5,434 nucleotides of DNA from Victivallales bacterium (GTDB taxonomy: Bacteria; Verrucomicrobiota; Lentisphaeria; Victivallales; Victivallaceae). This document shows positions 1-5,434 of the stretch, one piece after another. Made by a program: the position numbers and the translations under genes. The DNA lies in contig JAHOYW010000099.1 of NCBI GenBank assembly GCA_019038735.1, forward strand, positions 1 to 5,434. The letters run 5' to 3'. Each line of letters begins with the position of its first letter. Within the stretch, counting starts at the first letter, position 1. Under the pieces are notes generated by a model. It did no database searches. It was given only the letters and a program-made list of their open reading frames with translations, and had not been told where the DNA came from.

Positions 1-2
1 AC

Positions 3-1148
3 CTAGGGCCGGGGGCGGGTCTGCACGGTGGAGAAATAGTCGCGCAGGGCACGCCAAAACAAGTAAAAAATAATTCTAAATCATTAACCGGGCAATATTT
101 ATCCGGTAAAAAATCTGTCGCTCTTCCAGCAAAACGCAGTAAAGGAAGCGGCGAAAAAATCATCATTAAAGGCGCGACTCATAATAATCTGAAAAATGTT
201 AATGTTACTATTCCGCTGGGAACTTTCTGTTGTATAAGCGGCGTTTCAGGTTCAGGTAAAAGCTCCTTGATAAACGAGATTTTAAAACGGGCATTAAATC
301 GACACTTAGAAATCAACGACGCTCCGCCGGGAGCCCATAAATCCATTCAGGGATTGGAAACTATTAACAAGGCTATCATCATCGACCAAAGCCCGATTGG
401 ACGAACTCCTCGTTCGAATCCGGCGACTTACACCGATGCTTTCGCCTATATCCGGCGTTTGTTCGCTGAACTGCCGGAATCCAAAATCCGCGGCTATAAA
501 CCCGGACGTTTTAGTTTCAATGTCAAAGGCGGACGTTGTGAAGCATGTCGCGGTGATGGTATCAAGAAAATTGAAATGCAGTTCCTCGCGGATGTTTATG
601 TCGAATGTTCGTCCTGCGGTGGTAAACGTTTCAACCCGGAAACCTTGAGTATCCGCTACAAAAAACAGAATATCGCGGACGTTCTGGATATGACGGTGAA
701 TCAGGCAACAGATTTTTTCAGCGCGCATCCGCCCTTGTTCCGTAAATTGAAGACATTACAGGATGTCGGTCTGGGTTATGTCCATTTGGGACAGGCGGCA
801 ACTACTCTTTCCGGCGGTGAAGCCCAGCGCGTCAAGCTGGCGTCCGAACTTTCCCGCATCCCGCGCGGACACACAATTTACATTCTCGATGAACCAACCA
901 CCGGTTTACATCTGGCGGACATCAAACAGCTCCTCAATGTTCTGTTTCAATTACGCGACAAAGGCAATACCGTACTAGTAATCGAACACAATCTGGACGT
1001 AATCAAAACCGCCGACCACATAATAGATTTAGGACCAGAAGGCGGCGAAGCCGGAGGTAAAGTCATCGCCAAAGGCACACCCGAACAAGTCGCGAAAGTA
1101 AAAGCTTCTTATACAGGACAATATCTTAAGGAATATTTAAAAGATTGA
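3..1148 (+). CDS. uvrA: UvrA, excinuclease ABC subunit A (C-terminal part, 5' truncated by window edge)
   Basis: UvrA is the damage-sensing ATPase of nucleotide excision repair; as a dimer it scans DNA and loads UvrB at lesions in the cytoplasm. The frame is open from base 3 to the TGA at 1146-1148, giving 381 visible residues of a protein that is usually about 940. The visible part starts in the tail of the first ABC domain ([10 protein letters not shown]). It then has the second Walker A (GVSGSGKSS, residues 80-88), the conserved [17 protein letters not shown] block, and a zinc finger C179-x2-C182-x19-C202-x2-C205. The ABC signature LSGGEAQR begins at 269, Walker B is YILDEP (D296, E297), and the H-loop is VIEHN (H329). 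All key residues of this half are intact. A start at the TTG of base 267 would fall just after the Walker A motif and is not real, because homology continues upstream. It is convergent with the signalling genes and functionally unrelated to them. Identification is essentially certain. Confidence 0.98.
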   Translation, partial: LGPGAGLHGGEIVAQGTPKQVKNNSKSLTGQYLSGKKSVALPAKRSKGSGEKIIIKGATHNNLKNVNVTIPLGTFCCISGVSGSGKSSLINEILKRALNRHLEINDAPPGAHKSIQGLETINKAIIIDQSPIGRTPRSNPATYTDAFAYIRRLFAELPESKIRGYKPGRFSFNVKGGRCEACRGDGIKKIEMQFLADVYVECSSCGGKRFNPETLSIRYKKQNIADVLDMTVNQATDFFSAHPPLFRKLKTLQDVGLGYVHLGQAATTLSGGEAQRVKLASELSRIPRGHTIYILDEPTTGLHLADIKQLLNVLFQLRDKGNTVLVIEHNLDVIKTADHIIDLGPEGGEAGGKVIAKGTPEQVAKVKASYTGQYLKEYLKD

Positions 1149-1165
1149 ACATCGAACATCGAATG
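1141..1165 (+). repeat. Short heptamer-type repeat, copy A, overlapping the uvrA stop
   Basis: The stretch has a 7-base period of the type TTGAACA/TCGAACA/TCGAATG and contains the uvrA stop codon. A diverged copy lies on the other strand at 1594-1617, matching 19 of 24 positions and sharing an identical AAGATTGAA start. Similar GAACATCGAACATCGAATG-like strings are, from memory, frequent intergenic elements in some PVC-group and related genomes; this cannot be checked here. Function is unknown. Confidence 0.6.
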
Positions 1166-1200
1166 AAAAAAGTAGTCGCAAGTGCAGCCTGCACTGCGAC
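1166..1200 (-). terminator. Rho-independent terminator of the minus-strand signalling cluster
   Basis: Bases 1175-1186 pair with 1190-1200, giving 11 base pairs with one bulged A (1180) and a 3-base GCC loop. Read on the - strand the hairpin is followed after three bases by six T (1171-1166), the standard layout of an intrinsic terminator. On the + strand no T run follows, so it does not serve uvrA as a classic terminator. It lies about 100 bases after the stop of the small membrane protein gene and would end transcription before it runs into uvrA. Confidence 0.75.
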
Positions 1201-1275
1201 CAGTGCCGGACAAAAGATTATCAGCAGACAAGATTAGCTTCGGCACTTAAAAGCACCGCCTAAAGGCGGAACTAC
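1172..1275. repeat. Possible ~104-bp intergenic element with GTAGT/ACTAC inverted ends
   Basis: The segment begins GTAGT (1172-1176) and ends ACTAC (1271-1275), a perfect 5-base inverted match. Inside are the bulged hairpin at 1175-1200, a 7-base inverted pair AGTGCCG (1202-1208) with CGGCACT (1241-1247), and a 5-bp hairpin at 1256-1269. The nested dyads fill almost the whole non-coding spacer, as in REP/BIME-like or MITE-like elements. Only one copy is visible, so a repeat family is inference, and 5-base ends can match by chance. Confidence 0.3.
1249..1269 (-). terminator. Weak secondary hairpin, possible first terminator of the minus-strand cluster
   Basis: CCGCC (1256-1260) pairs with GGCGG (1265-1269) around a 4-base loop. 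On the - strand it is followed after three bases by only four T (1252-1249). It lies about 30 bases after the stop of the small membrane protein gene. The stem is short and the T run poor, so it may assist the stronger hairpin at 1166-1200 or simply be part of the surrounding element. Confidence 0.3.
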
Positions 1276-1297
1276 AAACACATTTCTAGAAAAATAA

Positions 1298-1558
1298 TTA
1301 TTTATCTGGCTCTTGTGGAGTGGGTTCGGATGAAACTTTTTTGTTAGGATATACCAGTTTGGCGATTATCCAGCCAATAAGAATGCATATAAGAACTTGA
1401 ACTATAAAAGCTGGTAGACCTAACATAAACCCAACTATTTCCAGAGATGCACCAATCCCATTGCACTTGCTACAATGTAAAGGAAAAAAATGCAAGGATA
1501 GCACTCCAAGGACAAAAGATATCCCAATAATTATTAATCTTTTATGTTTTGTTTTCAT
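1298..1558 (-). CDS. Small two-helix membrane protein with a CxxCxGxG motif (unknown function)
   Basis: This 86-residue protein is not one I recognise. It has a basic N-terminus (KTKHKR), a first hydrophobic helix (about residues 8-26), a short loop with HCSKCNGIG (C29, C32), a second long hydrophobic stretch (about 42-69), then a polar tail PNKKVSSEPTPQEPDK. The positive-inside rule puts both ends in the cytoplasm and the cysteine loop outside. The CxxCxGxG motif is the DnaJ-type zinc-binding half-site, but only one copy is present, so metal binding would need a partner or dimer; a redox role is another option. It starts at ATG 1558 with a weak AGAG 5 bases upstream. It lies 61 bases after the kinase gene on the same strand and upstream of the terminator, so it is probably co-transcribed and may be an accessory of the kinase. 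The topology and context favour a real gene. Confidence 0.75.
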   Translation of the reverse strand: MKTKHKRLIIIGISFVLGVLSLHFFPLHCSKCNGIGASLEIVGFMLGLPAFIVQVLICILIGWIIAKLVYPNKKVSSEPTPQEPDK

Positions 1559-1593
1559 GCAATCTCTATCTTTTAATCTTTAAATATCTTTCA

Positions 1594-1617
1594 CTTGGAT
1601 ATTGGATATTCAATCTT
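1594..1617 (-). repeat. Short heptamer-type repeat, copy B, just after the kinase stop
   Basis: Read on the - strand this is AAGATTGAA followed by two TATCCAA-type heptamer units. It matches the copy at 1141-1165 in 19 of 24 positions, with the differences mostly C/T or C/G exchanges at the same place in each unit. Both copies sit at or within a few bases of a stop codon and have the same orientation relative to the gene they follow. Confidence 0.55.
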
Positions 1618-1619
1618 TT

Positions 1620-4373
1620 CTATTTTATCTTTTTAGCTAAAGCTACCCGAAAACCTACAGTATTATAGGTATCTTTCGGGAGGCATGAATGGCGGTTTGT
1701 TACTTTACAGAAATCTGCTTCGTAATACCATCCTCCGCCTCGTATGACTTTCTTTGCGCCAGTCGTGCTTCCTATGGGATTTATGTGATAATAAGGTAGA
1801 TAATTGCCTTTCCAGTCATAACAAAATTCCCAGACATTGCCGCTCATATCAAATAATCCAAGTTCATTCGATGACTTTACGCCGACTTCATGCGGGCGCT
1901 TGCCTCCGGCTTTATTGCCGCACCAAGCGACCAGTTCAATTATATTTGAACCGCTGTAACGATAATTTTTGCTTTTGTTGCCGCCACGCGCCGCAAACTC
2001 CCATTCCGCCTCGCTAGGTAGGCGGTAAACATAGCCTTTCGGTAAACGTCCCCGGCGTTTTTCGCGCGCGGTAAGCCATTTACAAAAAGCGGCGGCGTTG
2101 TGCCAGCTTATCCAGCAGACGGGGTAATTGTTACCTGTCGGGATTGATGAATCAGCCCTAAAATGGTTCAAATAATTATCGTCAGCATCTCTGTTCCCAT
2201 TGTAACCGGTCGCCGCTATAAATTCGAGGTATTCGCCATTGCTCACCTCGTATTTACCAATCCAGTAAGCATTTTTCAAAGTTATCCGGCGGCGCGGTCT
2301 TTCATCCGGCGGACCTTTGATTGATCCCATATTAAACTTACCGGGTTCAATGTACACAAAAGTCATTTTCAATTTTGGCAAAGTCCAATTCCGTCCTTTT
2401 ATCGGGCCTTGAATAAGGATTGCTATATATTTATTTATCTCCTGTTTGAGAGTCTCAAATTTATTTTTTTCTTTTCGTGGCATATATTTTATATAAGATG
2501 ATTTTTCAAAAAACTTTATGATATTGAGAGCATCGGAGCAATATTTATAAGAAAGATCATTGTCGTTTTTGAGCACCCGGCTTTGGGTGTATAGATCCCG
2601 TGCGGCAGTAAAAACACGTTCTCCTTCACTTCTGGCGAGTTCATATTTTATTCTGCGCTTATTTAAACCCTTTATCTTTTCCTTTAAATGATTTAGCTGT
2701 CCGTTTTTATCAAGAGCCAGGATTGCGGCAAGATCAAAGATTTTAGCGTTCATATCACCGGAATTGAACATGGATACTTCCGCGGTCTGCAGGATTATGC
2801 CGGTTTCAACATCAAAACATTGTGTCGCGATGGTGATTTCCGGACCCAATTGAATGACCGAGCCGGTGAGTAGTAATTCCGCCCCAACGAGTTTTCCAAA
2901 TTGCTTCACCTTATTATGATCCACTAGGTCGCTTGTCTGGAAACGAAGTTCCTGCAGAGCTTTTTTAACTTGCGACCGGGTCAATAGTTTGAATTTACCG
3001 TTGAGGCATTGTTCGAGTTTTATCGCGATGGCTTTACCGCTGATTTTTGATTCAACAGAATTATCGATAGTAAAATCAACGACCGCGACCCATGGACGGC
3101 GTTTATCCATGGCTTCGTAAACGATTTTTGCAATTGCCAGTATCCGCTTATATTCTTTGTCGCTATTACATAGAGAATAAGCCTGATTTATTGCCGTTTC
3201 CGCTTTTTTAACTTTATTTTCATCCTTACTCCAGCGTGTAGCCTGACGTAAATAACTATCAATCTTTTTAAGACGCTGAGCTTCTGTAAATTTTTCCTTG
3301 ATTACAGTTGTTTTTGTCGGTGCGACTTCCCTTTCGATAATTTTTTGCTCAAATACTTTGTCCTCCATTTGAGGATTCATGCCTAGATAAAAAGCCGCAC
3401 GCCCTGCCATCCACAACAAAGATACAATCACTATTGACGCCAGCATTAGCCGTAAAATAACAGATGCATAAGATTTTTTCTTTGGTTTATGAATTTTGAC
3501 CGGATTCTCTCCGCGCTCAACCCGGTTGAGGTCTTCAATAAGTTCAGCCGGAGTCTGTTGTCTGTCATCAGACCTTTTAGCAAGCAGTCTGGCGATTAAA
3601 AGAGATAAATTTTTCGGACATTGTTTATTTATACTGTGTGCCTCTGGAGGAATATCGTTGATATGCTGCATCGCATAAGTAGAAACCGCCGGACCGGGGA
3701 AAGGAGTTACTCCAGTCAACATTTGATAAGCGGTACAACCGAGCGAATACAGATCAGAACGGTGATCGACAGCGTCTTCGCCAGAATGCTGTTCAGGGCT
3801 CATGTAAGGCGGTGTACCAATAAATTGTCCAGTCGTTGATAAAACTGAAAACACAGAATCACAGTCTTTTGACAAACCGAAATCCAGTAATTTAGCATTG
3901 CCGTCAGCATCAATCATGATGTTTTGCGGTTTTATGTCTCTATGCAGCAGACCAATATCCATCGCGGCTTGCAAAACTCCCGCAATCTGACGCATTATGC
4001 GGATAGTCTCAGATGCGCTGAAAATTTTAGGAGGAGATTGTATTTTCTTTTTTTTGTCATATTTGGAATGCCCGGACATTATTTCCGACAGAGTTTTTCC
4101 CTCGACATATTCCATTACTATATATTGCAAATGACCGCTGTCATCTTCCCCGACATCAAAGACCTTAACGACATTCGGATGAGAAAGTTTCTTGGCGAGC
4201 CGAGCTTCCTGTTTGAAGCGTTTTACATATTCCGCTTCATAAGTAAATTGCTGAAATAAGGTTTTTACGGCAACAATAGTCCCATCAGGAGCCTGCGCTT
4301 TATCGACTTTTCCTACAGCTCCATGACCAATAGTTTCCAGAATTTTATATGGTCCGATTTTGCCAACTTTCAA
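1620..4373 (-). CDS. Membrane Ser/Thr protein kinase with CsgG-like and C-terminal FGE/SUMF1-like domains
   Basis: This 917-residue protein begins with a Hanks-type kinase domain (about 7-285). It has the Gly loop GHGAVG (16-21), K37 in VAVK, E56, HRDIKPQN (D146, N151), DFG (164-166) and SPE (192-194), so it should be active. A basic stretch (KIHKPKKK, 293-300) and one membrane helix (about 303-329) put the remainder outside the cytoplasmic membrane. A helical segment (335-425) leads to a domain resembling the CsgG/TolB-like family (about 427-535: VAVVDF, LTRSQVKKALQEL, GAELLLTGSV, DVETG). More helices (560-655) precede an FGE-sulfatase/SUMF1-like domain (about 668-915: FNMGS, LPSEAEWEFAARGG, GNVWEF, RGGGW, GFRVA). 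Of the two catalytic FGE cysteines only C889 remains; the position five residues earlier is Y884. The domain is therefore more likely to bind or sense than to make formylglycine. Chlamydial Pkn1 and many planctomycete/Lentisphaerae kinases also carry such domains. The gene lies downstream of a PP2C gene on the same strand. Confidence 0.93.
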   Translation of the reverse strand: MKVGKIGPYKILETIGHGAVGKVDKAQAPDGTIVAVKTLFQQFTYEAEYVKRFKQEARLAKKLSHPNVVKVFDVGEDDSGHLQYIVMEYVEGKTLSEIMSGHSKYDKKKKIQSPPKIFSASETIRIMRQIAGVLQAAMDIGLLHRDIKPQNIMIDADGNAKLLDFGLSKDCDSVFSVLSTTGQFIGTPPYMSPEQHSGEDAVDHRSDLYSLGCTAYQMLTGVTPFPGPAVSTYAMQHINDIPPEAHSINKQCPKNLSLLIARLLAKRSDDRQQTPAELIEDLNRVERGENPVKIHKPKKKSYASVILRLMLASIVIVSLLWMAGRAAFYLGMNPQMEDKVFEQKIIEREVAPTKTTVIKEKFTEAQRLKKIDSYLRQATRWSKDENKVKKAETAINQAYSLCNSDKEYKRILAIAKIVYEAMDKRRPWVAVVDFTIDNSVESKISGKAIAIKLEQCLNGKFKLLTRSQVKKALQELRFQTSDLVDHNKVKQFGKLVGAELLLTGSVIQLGPEITIATQCFDVETGIILQTAEVSMFNSGDMNAKIFDLAAILALDKNGQLNHLKEKIKGLNKRRIKYELARSEGERVFTAARDLYTQSRVLKNDNDLSYKYCSDALNIIKFFEKSSYIKYMPRKEKNKFETLKQEINKYIAILIQGPIKGRNWTLPKLKMTFVYIEPGKFNMGSIKGPPDERPRRRITLKNAYWIGKYEVSNGEYLEFIAATGYNGNRDADDNYLNHFRADSSIPTGNNYPVCWISWHNAAAFCKWLTAREKRRGRLPKGYVYRLPSEAEWEFAARGGNKSKNYRYSGSNIIELVAWCGNKAGGKRPHEVGVKSSNELGLFDMSGNVWEFCYDWKGNYLPYYHINPIGSTTGAKKVIRGGGWYYEADFCKVTNRHSCLPKDTYNTVGFRVALAKKIK

Positions 4374-4388
4374 TATATTATTCTCCGG
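4371..4388 (-). promoter_or_regulatory. Ribosome binding site and TTG start of the kinase gene
   Basis: On the - strand GGAGAA (4386-4381) lies 9 bases, counted from GGAG, before a TTG at 4373-4371. An in-frame TAG at 4391-4389 excludes an upstream start, and the kinase fold begins only six residues in (IGPYKILETIG). TTG is therefore the likely initiation codon. A less efficient start may keep expression of this large kinase low, which is inference. Confidence 0.75.
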
Positions 4389-4405
4389 CTAATAATTATA
4401 AAGAC

Positions 4406-4432
4406 TCGTGCGAAATCTTGTATTTCGCACGA
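4406..4432 (-). other. Perfect 11-bp hairpin between the phosphatase and kinase genes
   Basis: TCGTGCGAAAT (4406-4416) pairs perfectly with ATTTCGCACGA (4422-4432) around the 5-base loop CTTGT. On the - strand the stem is followed by GTCTTTATAATTATT, which is T-rich but lacks an unbroken T run, so it could act as a partial terminator behind the phosphatase gene. It could also protect mRNA ends, or form a hairpin in the kinase leader about 33 bases before the start codon. It may be one copy of a dispersed palindrome. Confidence 0.6.
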
Positions 4433-4441
4433 CCCTAAAGA

Positions 4442-4452
4442 ATTATATTATA
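4442..4452 (-). promoter_or_regulatory. Candidate -10 boxes of an internal promoter for the kinase gene
   Basis: On the - strand two overlapping TATAAT hexamers (4452-4447 and 4447-4442) match the sigma-70 -10 consensus. No good -35 box is found 16-18 bases upstream; the best is CTGTAA. Transcripts would start near 4435, just before the hairpin at 4406-4432, giving a leader of about 60 bases. The area is AT-rich, so a chance match is quite possible. Confidence 0.25.
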
Positions 4453-4497
4453 AGAATACAATAGCATATTACAGCAGTAAATTCCAGAAACGAAGCC

Positions 4498-5433
4498 TTA
4501 TTTATGTTTGATGATAATCATTGTCTGGTCATCATTTTGCTCTACGGCAAACTGGGTAGCTGAATCTATAATCTTTCCCATAGTCTCTTCGGAAGAATCG
4601 CCGGCACTGCTGGAGGCTCTAAATTCCTCTTGAAGCCGTTCCAGTCCGTATTCCTCATTATCTGTATCGAGAGCTTCCGTAATGCCATCAGAGAACAACA
4701 GCATTGACATGCCTTCCGTGAATTCCAGACAAATTGAGTCAAAAGACGCCAGTTCGTCAGGTAGAATACCTAAAGCAGAGCCGGTAGGATAAATTTTTCT
4801 AATATGTTTGTGAGTATAAGCTAATAATTCAGTATGCCCGGCACGAGCGTACTCAAGCAGAGAATTACTGCGGTCAAGTAAACAACATGCCAAGGTGACA
4901 AAGCGTTCTTCATCGGTATCACGGAATAAGTTTTGGTTGATTTCCCGTAGAAAACTTTCAATGTTTTCAAAATTTCTCACTGATGAACGAATAAAACTTC
5001 GGGTCATCGCGGTCAACATACAAGCGGGAACACCTTTGCCGCAAGCATCGCCAATGACGATTAATAAACGATTTTCATCAATTTCAACAAAGTCATAAAA
5101 ATCACCATTAACCTCTTTTGACGAGCGAGTAAAGGCATTAACAGCAAATTGGTCCCATTCAGGGAAAGTTTTCGGCAGTAAAGACGCCTGGAGTTGACGC
5201 GCAAATTCAAGTTCCTGACTGATTCGTTGCTGCTTACTCAAGTCTCGATATACTGAAATTAAATTTTGAGCTAAAATAACTTGAGAACTAATAAAACGCA
5301 AACGACTGAATTGTTCAGGCGTAAAAGCTCCTGAATGCCGGCTGTTTACCGCGCAAATAACCCCGGTCAAGGTAGCGTCATGAACCATCGGAACTACCAT
5401 CAGGGTATTGACCTTATTAGCGTTAGGATAATC
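4498..5433 (-). CDS. GAF-domain SpoIIE/RsbU-type PP2C serine phosphatase (5' truncated by window edge)
   Basis: The frame is open from the right edge (phase begins at 5433) to TAA at 4500-4498, giving 311 visible residues. Residues 1-57 are the end of a GAF sensor domain (NTLMVVPM, LTGVICAVNS, FTPEQFSRLRFISSQ). A helical, probably coiled-coil linker follows (about 58-85, ending QLQASLLPK as is typical of RsbU-like proteins). The rest is a SpoIIE-type PP2C domain with metal-binding motifs NGDFYD (D111, D114), GDACGKGVPA (D129), AGHTELL, GSALGILPD, FSDGITEA (D249) and NDDQT (D301, D302). All expected acidic residues are present; one usual Gly in GGDFYD is Asn. Family members dephosphorylate phosphoserine/threonine on STAS-type anti-anti-sigma factors or other proteins, gated by the sensor domain. 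The ATG at 5400 is internal, since the GAF domain continues upstream of it. It lies 124 bases upstream of the kinase gene on the same strand, suggesting an opposing kinase/phosphatase pair. Confidence 0.93.
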   Translation of the reverse strand, partial: DYPNANKVNTLMVVPMVHDATLTGVICAVNSRHSGAFTPEQFSRLRFISSQVILAQNLISVYRDLSKQQRISQELEFARQLQASLLPKTFPEWDQFAVNAFTRSSKEVNGDFYDFVEIDENRLLIVIGDACGKGVPACMLTAMTRSFIRSSVRNFENIESFLREINQNLFRDTDEERFVTLACCLLDRSNSLLEYARAGHTELLAYTHKHIRKIYPTGSALGILPDELASFDSICLEFTEGMSMLLFSDGITEALDTDNEEYGLERLQEEFRASSSAGDSSEETMGKIIDSATQFAVEQNDDQTMIIIKHK

Positions 5434-5434
5434 T

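Noticed and set aside
306..728. 140-residue minus-strand frame inside uvrA
   Set aside because: It lies entirely opposite strongly conserved UvrA coding sequence and shows no recognisable domain.
267..1148. UvrA starting at the TTG of base 267
   Set aside because: The same frame is open back to base 3 and encodes conserved UvrA sequence including the second Walker A motif, so base 267 is internal.
1166..1275. Rho-independent terminator for uvrA on the + strand
   Set aside because: None of the hairpins in the spacer is followed by a T run on the + strand; the only good T run follows the hairpin on the - strand.
1629..1740. Diversity-generating retroelement variable region in the FGE/C-type-lectin-like C-terminus
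   Set aside because: FGE-like C-termini are classic retroelement targets, but the codons here are not enriched in AAC/AAT, and no template repeat or reverse transcriptase is in the window.
3924..4259. 111-residue plus-strand frame opposite the kinase domain
   Set aside because: It is antisense to the conserved HRD to Gly-loop region of the kinase and is best explained as a shadow frame.
4498..5400. Phosphatase as a complete 300-residue protein starting at ATG 5400
   Set aside because: The frame stays open to the window edge and the upstream residues (NKVNTLMVVPM) fit the middle of a GAF domain, so the gene is truncated by the window.

Overview
The window holds the 3' end of uvrA on the + strand, converging on a three-gene signalling cluster on the - strand. 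In transcription order the cluster is a GAF/SpoIIE-type PP2C phosphatase (cut by the right edge), a 917-residue membrane Ser/Thr kinase with a CsgG-like domain and a C-terminal formylglycine-generating-enzyme-like (FGE/SUMF1) domain, and an 86-residue two-helix membrane protein. The sequence is AT-leaning. Kinase-FGE fusions next to SpoIIE-type phosphatases, together with short heptamer-type intergenic repeats, suggest a Gram-negative environmental bacterium of the PVC type (Lentisphaerae, Verrucomicrobia, Planctomycetes or Omnitrophica-like). That placement is inference from gene content, not a sequence match.

Layout. 3-1148 (+): C-terminal ~381 residues of UvrA, including the complete second ABC ATPase half with its zinc finger. 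1149-1297: convergent spacer with a heptamer-type repeat overlapping the uvrA stop, a strong bulged hairpin followed on the - strand by six T (the probable terminator of the signalling cluster), a smaller hairpin, and matched GTAGT/ACTAC ends suggesting a ~104-bp element. 1298-1558 (-): small membrane protein with one CxxCxGxG motif. 1559-1619: spacer with a second copy of the heptamer-type repeat. 1620-4373 (-): the multidomain kinase, starting at TTG behind a good GGAG. 4374-4497: spacer with a perfect 11-bp hairpin and an AT-rich -10-like block. 4498-5433 (-): the phosphatase, open through the right edge.

How the genes may work together (inference): the kinase can phosphorylate Ser/Thr in the cytoplasm and carries sensor-like or binding domains outside the membrane. 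The adjacent PP2C could reverse its phosphorylations or those of a STAS-type partner, forming a phospho-switch. The small membrane protein lies directly downstream and may be an accessory. No anti-sigma factor, STAS protein or sulfatase is present in the window to name the pathway. UvrA is a housekeeping DNA-repair gene and is only a neighbour.
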